Shown here: positions 16,108 through 25,248 of the stretch, piece after piece
How the letters are laid out: each line of letters starts with the position of its first letter
How positions within the stretch are numbered: position 1 is the first letter of the stretch
Assembly: GCF_020400585.1 (NCBI RefSeq)
Contig: NZ_JAINVF010000003.1
Span: 62,001 to 126,000 of the forward strand
Reading direction: 5' to 3'
DNA from: Streptomyces sp. NK08204
GTDB lineage: Bacteria; Actinomycetota; Actinomycetes; Streptomycetales; Streptomycetaceae
Length of the DNA stretch: 64,000 bases
Notes under the pieces: model-generated
Told to the model about the DNA's origin: nothing
The model's database searches: none
The model's input: the letters and a program-made list of their open reading frames with translations, nothing else
Program-made: the position numbers and the translations under genes

Positions 16108-16496
16108 CGGGCAACTGCTTTTCCCGGCCAGAGGCCGGCGCGCGCAGGGGCGGGGAAGTCACCTTGGGGCAGGCCGTGGTGCCGTGAGGTCTCCACCGGC
16201 CTCGACAGGCGGTCGGCAACCCCGCCGAACCCTCGAAGAGCCCCCGTTCCGCGCCCGGCGCCGCACACCCGTGCGCCACCACCGAGCCGCGCAGCCCCCC
16301 GCGAACCGCCGGGTCGCCCCCAACCATGCGGTACCGGCGAGCACTTACCGCGGCAGCGCGACCCGTACGGCGTCCACACGTGACCGGCTCCCGCCGCATC
16401 CGGCCCTCCCTGACGCAGAGTTCCTGCGAGACGATTCCTGCCGCCGGGTCCCGGTGCGGTGGCCGGTCCGGACCGGTGCCGTCGCCGCCGCGGACG
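16108..16496. other. Intergenic region without recognised genes
   Basis: About 390 nt between the divergent MFS and F420 oxidoreductase genes. Frames in it are Arg/Pro/Ala-rich and lack protein character. No strong hairpin or repeat was found. Confidence 0.5.
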
Positions 16497-16502
16497 TAGA
16501 GT
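16497..16502 (+). promoter_or_regulatory. TAGAGT -10 box of a leaderless promoter
   Basis: TAGAGT ends 6 nt before ATG 16509. There is no ribosome-binding site before the ATG. Confidence 0.45.
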
Positions 16503-16508
16503 CGGCCC

Positions 16509-17243
16509 ATGACCTCTACGACCTCCACCGCGACCTCATCCGACAGCGCACGGACTCCGGGGAAGGCACCCGCCAAGGACCCCTGGGACCTGCCCGACGT
16601 CTCCGGGCTCGTCGTCGGCGTGCTCGGCGGCACCGGCCCGCAGGGCAAGGGTCTGGCCTACCGGCTCGCCCAGGCCGGCCAGAAGGTGATCATCGGCTCC
16701 CGGGCGGCCGAGCGGGCCCGGGCCGCCGCCGAGGAACTGGGGCACGGCGTCGAGGGCGCCGACAACGCCGAGACCGCGCGGCGCAGCGACATCGTGATCG
16801 TGGCCGTACCGTGGGAGGGCCACGCCAAGACCCTGGAGTCGCTGCGCGAGGAACTCGCCGGCAAGCTCGTCGTGGACTGCGTCAACCCGCTCGGCTTCGA
16901 CAAGCAGGGCGCCTACGCCCTCAAGCCCGAGGAGGGCAGCGCCGCCGAGCAGGCCGCCGCGCTGCTGCCCGACTCCCGGGTCACCGCCGCCTTCCACCAC
17001 CTGTCGGCCGTGCTCCTCCAGGACCCCGGGATCGAGCAGATCGACACCGACGTGATGGTCCTCGGGGAGCAGCGGGCGGACGTGGAGATCGTCCAGGCGC
17101 TGGCCGGGCGCATCCCCGGGATGCGGGGCGTCTTCGCGGGGCGGCTGCGAGGCGCCCACCAGGTCGAGGCGCTGGTCGCGAACCTGATCTCCGTCAACCG
17201 CCGCTACAAGGCACACGCCGGGCTCCGGGTCACGGACGTCTGA
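16509..17243 (+). CDS. NADPH-dependent F420 reductase (F420:NADP oxidoreductase)
   Basis: A 244-residue cytosolic enzyme transferring hydride between NADPH and coenzyme F420. After a Ser/Thr-rich N-terminus, a Rossmann start VVGVLGGTGPQGKGLAYRLA (about 35-54) has the GGTGPQGxG motif typical of Fno/NpdG. It is followed by VIIGSR for the NADP phosphate and VAVPWEGH. The C-terminal NLISVNRRYKAHAGLRVTDV matches the family end. It supplies reduced F420 to oxidoreductases elsewhere. Probably leaderless (TAGAGT 16497-16502). Confidence 0.9.
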   Translation: MTSTTSTATSSDSARTPGKAPAKDPWDLPDVSGLVVGVLGGTGPQGKGLAYRLAQAGQKVIIGSRAAERARAAAEELGHGVEGADNAETARRSDIVIVAVPWEGHAKTLESLREELAGKLVVDCVNPLGFDKQGAYALKPEEGSAAEQAAALLPDSRVTAAFHHLSAVLLQDPGIEQIDTDVMVLGEQRADVEIVQALAGRIPGMRGVFAGRLRGAHQVEALVANLISVNRRYKAHAGLRVTDV

Positions 17244-17304
17244 GTGCATGGGGGACACTGGTCCTGCAGCAGTGTCCCCCGACAAGGAGCCGGAGCCAGC
17301 CGTC

Positions 17305-17496
17305 ATGCCCCGCATCGCCTACTACACCCTCGCCGTCTGCCTCCTCACCGTGGCCGCGGCCGTCGTCTCCTTCTCCCGGGGCAGCTGGCTGGGGATCTTC
17401 TGGGTGCTGATGGCGGGTGTGTCCTCGAACATGACCTGGTACTACTACAAGCGCGGCAAGGCCGCCGCCGGGCAGGGCACGTCGGTCACGGGCTGA
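17305..17496 (+). CDS. Small membrane protein, 63 aa
   Basis: MPRIAYYTLAVCLLTVAAAV and the following SRGSWLGIFWVLMAGVSSN give two transmembrane helices, ending in YYYKRGKAA and a polar tail. ATG 17305 is chosen because GGAG (17292-17295) lies 9 nt upstream. ATG 17248 would add a polar 19-residue extension without a ribosome-binding site. It follows the F420 oxidoreductase by 61 nt and overlaps the convergent protease gene by 11 nt. Function unknown. Confidence 0.7.
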   Translation: MPRIAYYTLAVCLLTVAAAVVSFSRGSWLGIFWVLMAGVSSNMTWYYYKRGKAAAGQGTSVTG

Positions 17497-18286
17497 GCGT
17501 GCAGTAGGGGTCGCTCTCCCGCCAGAAGCGGAACAGGTCGTATCCGCAGTACGTCTCGTCCTCGCTGATGCCGAGGGCCTGCAGGACCGAGTGGATCAGG
17601 TCGAAGAACGCCTGGTTGAGCGACGGCAGCCACAGCAGCGCGAACACGAACAGCAGCCCGAACGGCGCGTACGGCGCCAGTTGCCGCTTGATGTTGTACG
17701 ACAGCCAGGGCTCGATGACGCCGTAGCCGTCCAGGCCCGGTACCGGCAGGAAGTTCAGGAGCGCCGCCGTCACCTGGAGCAGTGCGAGGAACGCCAGCGC
17801 GTACCGGAACTCGAGGGGCACCCCGTCCAGGGCGTGCAGCCAGAAGGGCGCGGTGCACACCGCCGCGAACAGCACGTTCGTCAGCGGGCCCGCCGCCGAG
17901 ATCAGACTGTGCCGCCAGCGGCCCCGGATACGGCTGTGCTCGATGAACACCGCCCCGCCCGGCAGACCGATCCCGCCCATGATCACGAACAGCACCGGGA
18001 GCACGATGCTCAGCGCCGCGTGCGTGTACCTCAGCGGGTTCAGCGTGAGGTAGCCCTTCGCGCCGACCGTGATGTCGCCGCTGTGCAGGGCGGTGCGCGC
18101 GTGTGCGTACTCGTGCAGGCACAGGGAGATGATCCAGGCCGCCGTCACGAACAGGAACACCGCGACGCCCGGCCGCGCGGCGAACCCCGTCCAGGTGGCC
18201 CAGCCGGTCACCGCCATGACGGCCAGGATCCCCAGGAACACCGGGCTGATCCGGCGCTCGTCGTGGCGGGTTGTGGCGGTGGTCAT
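17486..18286 (-). CDS. M50 family site-2-protease-like zinc metalloprotease
   Basis: A 266-residue membrane protein with about six hydrophobic segments. The zinc-binding HEYAHA motif (HExxH, about 58-63) sits in the second helix, and the second metal site LNFLPVPGLDGYG (NxxPxxxLDG type) in a later helix. These are the marks of intramembrane site-2 proteases, which cut membrane-bound anti-sigma factors or signal remnants. There is no PDZ domain, so it belongs to the compact rhomboid-neighbour subfamily often called site-2 protease family protein. No dedicated substrate gene is adjacent. Confidence 0.9.
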   Translation of the reverse strand: MTTATTRHDERRISPVFLGILAVMAVTGWATWTGFAARPGVAVFLFVTAAWIISLCLHEYAHARTALHSGDITVGAKGYLTLNPLRYTHAALSIVLPVLFVIMGGIGLPGGAVFIEHSRIRGRWRHSLISAAGPLTNVLFAAVCTAPFWLHALDGVPLEFRYALAFLALLQVTAALLNFLPVPGLDGYGVIEPWLSYNIKRQLAPYAPFGLLFVFALLWLPSLNQAFFDLIHSVLQALGISEDETYCGYDLFRFWRESDPYCTLSP

Positions 18287-18419
18287 CGGCAGGCTCCTGG
18301 GGGGCGGCGGTCGGAGAGGACCGGGCGCGAAGGATCGGTCGCAGAGGCCGACCGTACCCGGCCGAAGCCCGCCGGGAAAACGTCTCGCGGCGACCGCCCG
18401 GTTCCTGGAGGGTGGGGGG

Positions 18420-18926
18420 ATGGCACTGATGAGGGTCTTCTACCAGGACTGGCAGATGGGGTGTTGCGGCACGCCGTTCTCGGTGGGGGAGGAGGTCGCC
18501 TGGCGGCTGGTCCCCCTCGACGGGCAACAGCTGCGGGACGGGCACTGCTACGGCGCCGAGGCGTGGGTGGAGAACCACGGCGGCCCCGACCGGGAGACCG
18601 CCGGCCGCGTCCGGGCCATCGAGCTGGTGCACCGCGAGTACACGGCACGCCTGAAACCCCACGCCCTCGACCCGATCGACCCGGAACCCGGGAAGCCGGT
18701 CTTCCGCCCGTACCCGTACACCCGCGAACCGGTGCCCGGCGCACCGACCCTGGAGCCCGTCGACACCTGCCCCAAGTGGTTCGAGGATGAGGAGCCGGGC
18801 CCGGGACCGGGCCCCCACCGCATCCGCCGCACCGAAGGCGCCCTGATCACCCTGGAAGTCCTCGAGGCCCGGGCCCTCCCGGCGCGGGAAGCCCTGGACG
18901 ACCTCCAGGACCCCGCAAGCCCCTGA
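18420..18926 (+). CDS. DUF6578-like hypothetical protein
   Basis: A 168-residue protein beginning MALMRVFYQDWQMGCCGTPF, with a Cys pair in the DWQMxCCGxPFxVGxxVxW block that I associate with DUF6578 proteins of actinomycetes. The rest is Pro-rich with a conserved-looking PVDTCPKWF. There is no signal peptide or membrane helix. A GGAGGGTGGGGGG purine tract precedes ATG 18420; ATG 18429 is an alternative. It is a single gene between the M50 protease and the AfsR-like regulator. Function unknown. Confidence 0.65.
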   Translation: MALMRVFYQDWQMGCCGTPFSVGEEVAWRLVPLDGQQLRDGHCYGAEAWVENHGGPDRETAGRVRAIELVHREYTARLKPHALDPIDPEPGKPVFRPYPYTREPVPGAPTLEPVDTCPKWFEDEEPGPGPGPHRIRRTEGALITLEVLEARALPAREALDDLQDPASP

Positions 18927-19019
18927 AGGCGCTGGGAGACCCGCAAGCCCCGATGCCTCCGGTGCCGCGGGCGCCGCGCCGTCGCAACCCGGTGACCGGT
19001 CCCGCCCGTTCCGGAGACA

Positions 19020-22000
19020 ATGGACCCCGTGCGCTACCGCCTCCTCGGCTCCACTCAGGCACTTCGTCCCGACGGCACGCTCGTCCCGGTCGGCGGGGCG
19101 CGGTTGCGTGCCCTGCTCACCGTGCTCGCCCTGCGGGCCGGCCGTGCCGTGCCGGCGGGCGTGCTGGTGGACGAGGTGTGGGGCGCCGATCCGCCCGCCG
19201 ATGCCGCCGGTGCCCTGCAGGCGCTCGTCGGACGGCTGCGCCGGGCACTCGGCGCGGACGCCGTCGCTTCCGCCGACGGCGGCTACCGGCTCGTCGCCGC
19301 GCCCGACGACATCGACCTCGGCCGGTTCGACCGGCTGACCGGCGAGGGGCTGCGTGCCCTGGCCGACGGCGACCCGGCCAAGGCGGCCGCTGTCCTGGAC
19401 GACGCCCTCGCCCTGTGGCGCGGCCCCGCCCTCGCCGACCTGCCCGACGGCATCGCCGAGGCGGCCCGCTGGGACACCCGCCGGCTCGACGCCCTGCGCG
19501 CCCGGCTCACCGCCGCCCTCGCCCTCGGCCACGCCGAGCAGTCCCTGCCCGAGCTGACCGCCCTGTGCGACCACCACCCCCTGGACGAGCCGCTCCAGGC
19601 GCTCCGCCTGCGCGCGCTGCGCGACGCGGGCCGCCCGGCGCAGGCACTCGCCGCCTACGAGGACGTACGACGGCTGCTCGGGGACCGGCTGGGCTCCGAC
19701 CCCGGCCCCGAACTACGGGCTCTGCACACCGAGTTGCTGACGGAAACCGCTGTCCCCGCGGAGCCGGGGGCCCCGGCCGCGCCCGGCAACCTGCCCGCCC
19801 GCCTCACCTCCTTCGTCGGCCGCGAAGCCGACATCGAGGCCATCGGCGCCGACCTGCGCGGGGCCCGGTTGGTCACCCTGCTCGGGCCGGGCGGCGCCGG
19901 GAAGACCCGGCTGTCGCAGGAGGCCGCCGAGGCGGTACGGCACACCGCCCGGGACGGGGTGTGGCTGGCCGAACTCGCGCCCGTGGACGAACCGGACGCC
20001 GTCCCGCAGGCCGTACTGACCGCGATCGGCGCGCGCGAGACCGTACTGCACGGCGGCGGGGTGGAGACCATGCGCGCGGTCGCCGACTGGGACGACCCGG
20101 TCGACCGGCTCGTCGAGCACTGTGCCCGGCGCAGCATGCTGATCGTCCTCGACAACTGCGAGCACGTCGTGGAAGCCGCCGCCCGGCTCGTGGAGCATCT
20201 GCTGGCCCGCTGCCCGCAGCTGACCGTGCTCGCCACCAGCCGCGAACCCCTCGGCGTGCCGGGGGAGTTGGTGCGCCCCGTGGAGCCGCTGCCGGAGCCG
20301 GTCGCGCTGCGCCTGCTCAGTGACCGGGGCGCGTCGGCCCGCCCCGGCTTCCGTGTCGAGGACGACCCGGAGGCCTGCGCCGAGATCTGCCGGCGGCTCG
20401 ACGGACTGCCCCTGGCGATCGAGCTGGCGGCGGCCCGCCTGCGCATGCTGACATCCCGGCAGATAGCCGACCGGCTGGACGACCGCTTCCGGCTGCTCAC
20501 CTCCGGCAGCCGCACCGTGCTGCCCCGCCAGCAGACCCTGCGCGCCGTCGTGGACTGGTCCTGGGACCTGCTGGACGCGGACGAACGGGACGTCCTGTCC
20601 CGGCTGTCGGTCTTCGCGGGCGGCTGCGACCTGGTCGCCGCCGAGGCCGTGTGCGGCCCGGCCGCCCTGGACGCACTCGGCTCGCTGGTCGACAAGTCCC
20701 TGGTGGTGGCCGCCCCTTCGGCGGACGGCGCGATGCGCTACCGGCTGCTGGAGACCGTCGCCGAGTACGCCGCCGAACGGCTGGCCGCAACCGGGCGCCG
20801 CCCCGAGGCCGAGCGCGCACACCTGACGTACTACCGCGAACTCGCCCGGACCACCGACCCGTTGCTGCGCGGCCCCGAACAGCGCGCCGCCATCGACCGG
20901 ATCCAGCTGGAGTACGAGAACCTGCGCACCGCCCTGCGGCACGCCGTCGCGCTCGGCGACGAGCAGGAGGGCCTGTGCCTGGTGCTGTCCCTGCTGTGGT
21001 TCTGGCTGATGCGCGACCAGCGCATCGAGACCCGCACCTGGTGCCGGGAGGTCATGACGCTCGGCCCCGACCCGTTCAGCGAACCGGTGCGCCGCGCCGA
21101 GCCCGTGTGGCAGCGCTGCACCGACGCCCCGCCCCCGTACACCGGTGAGGTCCTCGCCGAGGCCCGGCGCGGTGTCCACCTGGCCCATCTCGCCTGCATG
21201 GACACCGAGATGGAGGCTTGGCAGACCCCGGAGGCACAGGCCAAGTTGCGCGCCGTCACCCAGGTCTACGAGCCCGGCCTGCCGCAGACCTGCCGCGCCC
21301 CGGGCATGATGTGGATCTTCGCCGAGATGATGACCGGCGGCGCCGACCGGCTGATGACGATCATCGACGCCGCCGTGCAGACCTGCCGGGACACCCCGGG
21401 CTACGCGTGGGAGCTGGCCGGATCCCTCCACCTGCGCGCCAACATGTGCGCCCACCGCACCGCGTGGGCGGGCGACGCCGCCCGCGACGCCGACGAGGCC
21501 CTGGAGATCTACCGCGGGCTCTCGGACGACTGGGGTACCGCCGAGGCGCTGTCCGCGCGCGGCGAGTCCTACGAACGCAAGGGCGCCCACGAGCGGGCCG
21601 CCGCCGACTACGCGGAGGCCATCGACCACGCCGAGCGCCTCGGCGCCCGCGCGCAGGTGGCCATGCTGCGCGCCCGCCTCGGCAACGTGCTCATGGAGGC
21701 GGGCGAGGACGAACGCGGCGAGCGGATGCTCCGGGAGGTCGTCGCGAGCCTGGACGGCTCCCAGAACGAGGCGATGCCCGCCGCCCGGCTCTACCTCGCC
21801 TGCTGGCTCGGCCTGACCGACCGTACGGCCGAGGCGCGCGAACAGCTCCGCCTGCTGCGCGAGGAGTTCAAGATGGCGCACTTCATCGTGTTCGACGCCA
21901 TGATCCTCGGCCAGGAGGCCTGGCTGGACGCCCTCGACGACCGGCCCGAGGACGCCCTGGCCCGGATCCGAAGGGCACTGGCCCTCGCGCTGGACCCGCT

Positions 22001-22280
22001 GTCCCAGGTCGTCGTCCCTCACCTGCACTCCGTCTGCCTCACCGTCGCAGCGATGGCCCTCGCCCGCCTCGGCGACGGCAGCCGCGCCACCGACGCCGCC
22101 CGCTGCCTGGGCGCCGCCGACGCCCTGCTGCCGCCCGGCCACATCCCGTCCGGCGTGGAGCGCCGGGTGCACGGGATGACCGGGGCCTGGATCCGGGAGA
22201 CGCTCGACACCGCGCGGTACGACTCGGCGTACACCGAGGGCGGTGGCCTCTCCCTCGCGGAGGCCACCGCCCTGGTGTGA
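19020..22280 (+). CDS. AfsR/DnrI/SARP family regulator with NB-ARC ATPase and C-terminal repeats
   Basis: A 1086-residue regulator. The N-terminal OmpR-like winged helix (about 1-90, RLLGSTQALRPDGTLV, GARLRALLTVLAL, EVWGADPP) binds DNA. It is followed by the BTAD helical domain (about 95-240). An NB-ARC P-loop module has Walker A GPGGAGKT (289-296) and Walker B MLIVLDNCEHV (about 373-383), then a winged-helix region and about 400 residues of helical TPR-like repeats (RGESYERKGAHERAAADYAEA). SARPs activate secondary-metabolite and export genes by binding heptamer repeats 11 bp apart. It converges on the drrAB-like exporter genes, whose promoter carries just such repeats (24236-24285). GGAG lies 4 nt before ATG 19020. 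Confidence 0.93.
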   Translation: MDPVRYRLLGSTQALRPDGTLVPVGGARLRALLTVLALRAGRAVPAGVLVDEVWGADPPADAAGALQALVGRLRRALGADAVASADGGYRLVAAPDDIDLGRFDRLTGEGLRALADGDPAKAAAVLDDALALWRGPALADLPDGIAEAARWDTRRLDALRARLTAALALGHAEQSLPELTALCDHHPLDEPLQALRLRALRDAGRPAQALAAYEDVRRLLGDRLGSDPGPELRALHTELLTETAVPAEPGAPAAPGNLPARLTSFVGREADIEAIGADLRGARLVTLLGPGGAGKTRLSQEAAEAVRHTARDGVWLAELAPVDEPDAVPQAVLTAIGARETVLHGGGVETMRAVADWDDPVDRLVEHCARRSMLIVLDNCEHVVEAAARLVEHLLARCPQLTVLATSREPLGVPGELVRPVEPLPEPVALRLLSDRGASARPGFRVEDDPEACAEICRRLDGLPLAIELAAARLRMLTSRQIADRLDDRFRLLTSGSRTVLPRQQTLRAVVDWSWDLLDADERDVLSRLSVFAGGCDLVAAEAVCGPAALDALGSLVDKSLVVAAPSADGAMRYRLLETVAEYAAERLAATGRRPEAERAHLTYYRELARTTDPLLRGPEQRAAIDRIQLEYENLRTALRHAVALGDEQEGLCLVLSLLWFWLMRDQRIETRTWCREVMTLGPDPFSEPVRRAEPVWQRCTDAPPPYTGEVLAEARRGVHLAHLACMDTEMEAWQTPEAQAKLRAVTQVYEPGLPQTCRAPGMMWIFAEMMTGGADRLMTIIDAAVQTCRDTPGYAWELAGSLHLRANMCAHRTAWAGDAARDADEALEIYRGLSDDWGTAEALSARGESYERKGAHERAAADYAEAIDHAERLGARAQVAMLRARLGNVLMEAGEDERGERMLREVVASLDGSQNEAMPAARLYLACWLGLTDRTAEAREQLRLLREEFKMAHFIVFDAMILGQEAWLDALDDRPEDALARIRRALALALDPLSQVVVPHLHSVCLTVAAMALARLGDGSRATDAARCLGAADALLPPGHIPSGVERRVHGMTGAWIRETLDTARYDSAYTEGGGLSLAEATALV

Positions 22281-22323
22281 CTCGGCGGTGCCGGACCCCA
22301 GCCGGACCCCAGCCAGACCGCAG

Positions 22324-23190
22324 TCAGATCTTCGTGCGGAACTTGTGGATGGCGACCGGTGCCATCACCGCCGTGATGGCCACCGACCAGATCACCGTCA
22401 CCCACACGTCGTGCGCGACCGGCCCACCCAGCATGAGGCCGCGCGCCGCGTCCGCGAGCGTGGACAGCGGGTTGTAGTCGGTGAAGTGCCGCAGCCAGCC
22501 CGGCATCGAATTGGTCGGGGCGAAGATGGACGAACCGAACTGGAGCGGGAACAGCACCAGGAAGCCCATCGCCTGCACGGACTGCGCGTTCTTCAGGACC
22601 ACACCGAGGGTGAGGAACACCCACATGATCGACGAGGCGAACAGCGCGGACAGGCCGACCGTGGCGATCAGGCCCGTCCAGTGGTGGATGTCGAAGCCGA
22701 CCAGGACGGCGACGACCATCAGCACGGCCGTCGCGAACAGCATGCGCCCCAGCTCCACGGCGATCTTCGCGAAGAGCACGGACCCCCGTCCGATCGGCAT
22801 GGACCGGAAACGGTCCATGACACCGCTGTTGAAGTCCTGGCTGAAGCCGGTGCCGACGCCCTGCGACATCGTCATGCTCATCATCGCCAGCATGCCGGGG
22901 ATGACGTACTGCACGTACCGGTCCTGACCGCCGCCCAGCGCCTGCCCGATCGAGCCGCCGAAGACGTACACGAAGAGCAGGGTGAAGACGATCGGCATGA
23001 ACAGCGCGTCGAACATCGACTCGGGGTCCTGGCGGATCCACAGCAGATTGCGCCGTATCAGGGCGCCGGTGTGCCGCAGGTGCCCGCGCAGCGGGATCCG
23101 CAGGTCGCTCAGGGAGGCGCTGTCGGCGACGTCGGCCGGGGAGGCGCTGTCGACGACGTCGGTCGCGGTGACGGTGGTGGTGGCGCTCAT
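22324..23190 (-). CDS. ABC-2 type permease, DrrB-like
   Basis: A 288-residue membrane permease with six hydrophobic segments after a polar N-terminus. It has the ABC-2 pattern LIRRNLLWIRQDPESMFDAL, YVIPGMLAMM, and LPxQFGSSIFAPTNSMPGWL of daunorubicin-resistance DrrB-type exporters. It partners the ATPase encoded just upstream and exports a hydrophobic or antibiotic-like compound. ATG 23190 overlaps the ATPase stop by 4 nt (ATGA), so translation is coupled. Substrate unknown. Confidence 0.9.
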   Translation of the reverse strand: MSATTTVTATDVVDSASPADVADSASLSDLRIPLRGHLRHTGALIRRNLLWIRQDPESMFDALFMPIVFTLLFVYVFGGSIGQALGGGQDRYVQYVIPGMLAMMSMTMSQGVGTGFSQDFNSGVMDRFRSMPIGRGSVLFAKIAVELGRMLFATAVLMVVAVLVGFDIHHWTGLIATVGLSALFASSIMWVFLTLGVVLKNAQSVQAMGFLVLFPLQFGSSIFAPTNSMPGWLRHFTDYNPLSTLADAARGLMLGGPVAHDVWVTVIWSVAITAVMAPVAIHKFRTKI

Positions 23191-24212
23191 GCGGCGACCT
23201 CCTGGCGGGTGTCGGCGGGCTCGGCGTCCTGCGCGGTACGGGTACGGTGGCCGGTGAGGGACAGGAACACCTCGTCCAGGCTGGGCAGTTCGGTGGTGAC
23301 GGAGGACAGGGTGATGCCGCGCGCGATGACCGCGCCGACCACCGCGGTCAGCTGCTCGTCGCTGAGGACCGGCACCAGCAGGGCCCCGGCGTCGGTGTCC
23401 ACGGTGGTGGACGCGAGCCCGGTGACGCCGAGTTCGTCCAGCATCGCCGCGAGCGGGCGCAGTTCGAGCGGGTCGAGCGGCCTGATGCGCAGGGTGCGCC
23501 CGCCGACGCGGGCCTTCAGCTCCTCGATGCCGCCCTTGGCGATGACCTTGCCGCGGTCCACGACGGTCAGCTCGGAGGCGAGCTGCTCGGCCTCCTCCAT
23601 GTACTGGGTGGTCAGCAGCACGGTGACCCCGTCGCCGACCATCGCCTTGACCTCGTCCCACACCTCGTTGCGGGTGCGGGGGTCGAGACCGGTCGTCGGC
23701 TCGTCGAGGTACAGCACGGCAGGCCGGCCGATCATCGAGGCGGCCAGGTCCAGCCGCCGTCGCATACCGCCGGAGTACGTGCGCGCCGGACGCCTGGCGG
23801 CCTCGGTGAGGGAGAACCGCTCCAGCAGCTCGTCGGCGCGGGCGCGGGCCTCCTTGCGGGACAGGTCCAGCAGCCGCCCGATCATGTACAGGTTCTCCCA
23901 GCCCGGGAGCTTCTCGTCCACCGAGGCGTACTGCCCGGTGAGCCCGATGACCCGGCGCAGCTGGCGGGGCTGGCGTGCGACGTCGTAGCCGGCCACGGTG
24001 GCCTTCCCGGCGTCCGGGGTGAGCAGGGTGGACAGGATCCGTACGAGAGTGGTCTTGCCGGCGCCGTTCGGGCCGAGGACACCCATCACGGTGCCCTCGC
24101 GCACGTCCAGGTCGACACCGTCCAGCGCCTTGGTCTCGCCGTAGTGCTTGACCAGCCCCCGTACGTGTACTGCGTGGCTTTCGCCGGTGGGGTTGTCGTC
24201 GATGCGTGTCAT
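23187..24212 (-). CDS. ABC transporter ATP-binding protein, DrrA-like
   Basis: A 341-residue ATPase with Walker A GPNGAGKTT, Q-loop in GLTGQYASVDE, signature YSGGMRRRLD, Walker B VLYLDEPTTGLD, and the H-loop replaced by Gln in LLTTQYMEEAEQL, as is common in DrrA. The roughly 100-residue C-terminal domain ends the DrrA family pattern (SLDEVFLSLTG). It energises the DrrB-like permease. ATG 24212 has no Shine-Dalgarno sequence, and the heptamer-repeat array begins only 24 nt upstream, consistent with a leaderless or nearly leaderless mRNA. Confidence 0.92.
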   Translation of the reverse strand: MTRIDDNPTGESHAVHVRGLVKHYGETKALDGVDLDVREGTVMGVLGPNGAGKTTLVRILSTLLTPDAGKATVAGYDVARQPRQLRRVIGLTGQYASVDEKLPGWENLYMIGRLLDLSRKEARARADELLERFSLTEAARRPARTYSGGMRRRLDLAASMIGRPAVLYLDEPTTGLDPRTRNEVWDEVKAMVGDGVTVLLTTQYMEEAEQLASELTVVDRGKVIAKGGIEELKARVGGRTLRIRPLDPLELRPLAAMLDELGVTGLASTTVDTDAGALLVPVLSDEQLTAVVGAVIARGITLSSVTTELPSLDEVFLSLTGHRTRTAQDAEPADTRQEVAA

Positions 24213-24235
24213 GGGGAAGACGGTGCCAGGGCCGA

Positions 24236-24285
24236 CCGACAAACGACCGACAGACCGCCGACAGCCCCCTGCAGATCACCGACAG
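24236..24285 (-). promoter_or_regulatory. Candidate SARP operator: CTGTCGG heptamers at 11-bp spacing
   Basis: Read on the minus strand towards drrA, CTGTCGG occurs at 24285-24279, 24264-24258 and 24253-24247, and TTGTCGG at 24242-24236. Start-to-start spacings are 21, 11 and 11 bp, so the last three are separated by 4 bp each. Three same-face heptamers with 4-bp spacers are the classic SARP binding arrangement. An AfsR-like SARP is encoded two genes away. Confidence 0.65.
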
Positions 24286-24324
24286 AGGTGGCCGCACGTG
24301 TTCCGGACGAGGGCGCGGACATGG

Positions 24325-24362
24325 GGCAGCCCCGCTGACGGGGGAAGATCAGCGGGGCTGCC
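24325..24362 (-). terminator. Strong terminator hairpin after panB
   Basis: GGCAGCCCCGCTG (24325-24337) pairs perfectly over 13 bp with CAGCGGGGCTGCC (24350-24362). It lies 20 nt past the panB stop. Confidence 0.85.
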
Positions 24363-24381
24363 GTGGTGTTTCCGCAATGGC

Positions 24382-25248
24382 TCAGTGCACGGAGTGCTCC
24401 TCCAGCGGGAACGCCCCGGAGACGACCTCCTCGGCGAACTCCCTCACCGCATCGCCCATGACCTCACGCAGGTCGGCGTACTTCTTGACGAACTTCGGGA
24501 CCCGGCCGGAGGTGAGCCCCAGCATGTCGGTCCACACCAGCACCTGCGCGTCCGTGTCCGCACCGGCGCCGATACCGATCGTCGGGATGTGCAGCACCCG
24601 CGTCACCTCGGCCGCCAGCTCCGCCGGAACCAGCTCCAGCACGACCGCGAACGCGCCCGCGTCCTGCACGGCCTTGGCGTCCCGCAGCAGCTGTGCCGCC
24701 GCCTCCTCGCCGCGCCCCTGCACGCGGTAGCCCATCGCGTTGACGGACTGCGGGGTCAGGCCGATGTGGGCCATCACCGGGATGCCGGACTCCACCAGCA
24801 GCCGGATCTGCTCGTGCGAGCGCTCGCCGCCCTCCAGCTTGACCGCGCCGACCCCGGCGTCCTTCACCAGCCGGGTCGCCGAGCGCAGCGCCTGCACCGG
24901 GCCCTCCTGGTAGGACCCGAAGGGCAGGTCGCCGACGATCAGGGCGCGCTGCGTGCCGCGTACGACGGCGGCCGACAGCATCGTCATCTCGTCCATCGTG
25001 ACGGGCACGGTCGTCTCGTAGCCGAGGTGACAGTTGCCCGCCGAGTCGCCTACCAGGATCACCGGGATCCCGGCCTCGTCGAAGACGGACGCGGTCATCG
25101 CGTCGTAGGCGGTGAGCATGGGCCACTTCTCGCCCCGCTCCTTGGCGAGGGCGATGTCCCGGACGGTGATGCGGCGGGTGCCCTTCCCCCCGTACAGCGC
25201 CTTGCTGCCGTCGGAAGGCTTGTTGTGGGCAGCCGAAAGCTGCGTCAT
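24382..25248 (-). CDS. panB: 3-methyl-2-oxobutanoate hydroxymethyltransferase (ketopantoate hydroxymethyltransferase)
   Basis: A 288-residue enzyme that adds a hydroxymethyl group from 5,10-methylene-THF to alpha-ketoisovalerate, the first step of pantothenate synthesis. Family marks are [17 protein letters not shown], the Mg-binding [15 protein letters not shown] (Asp-Ser), [34 protein letters not shown] with the catalytic Glu, and [22 protein letters not shown]. It is a cytosolic TIM barrel. ATG 25248 is preferred over ATG 25269 because GGAG lies 8 nt upstream of it. A strong terminator follows. panC/panD are not in the window. Confidence 0.96.
   Translation of the reverse strand: MTQLSAAHNKPSDGSKALYGGKGTRRITVRDIALAKERGEKWPMLTAYDAMTASVFDEAGIPVILVGDSAGNCHLGYETTVPVTMDEMTMLSAAVVRGTQRALIVGDLPFGSYQEGPVQALRSATRLVKDAGVGAVKLEGGERSHEQIRLLVESGIPVMAHIGLTPQSVNAMGYRVQGRGEEAAAQLLRDAKAVQDAGAFAVVLELVPAELAAEVTRVLHIPTIGIGAGADTDAQVLVWTDMLGLTSGRVPKFVKKYADLREVMGDAVREFAEEVVSGAFPLEEHSVH

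Noticed and set aside
14486..16648. 720-aa minus-strand frame around the MFS gene
   Set aside because: The MFS protein with its TM pattern occupies another frame; this one is a shadow.
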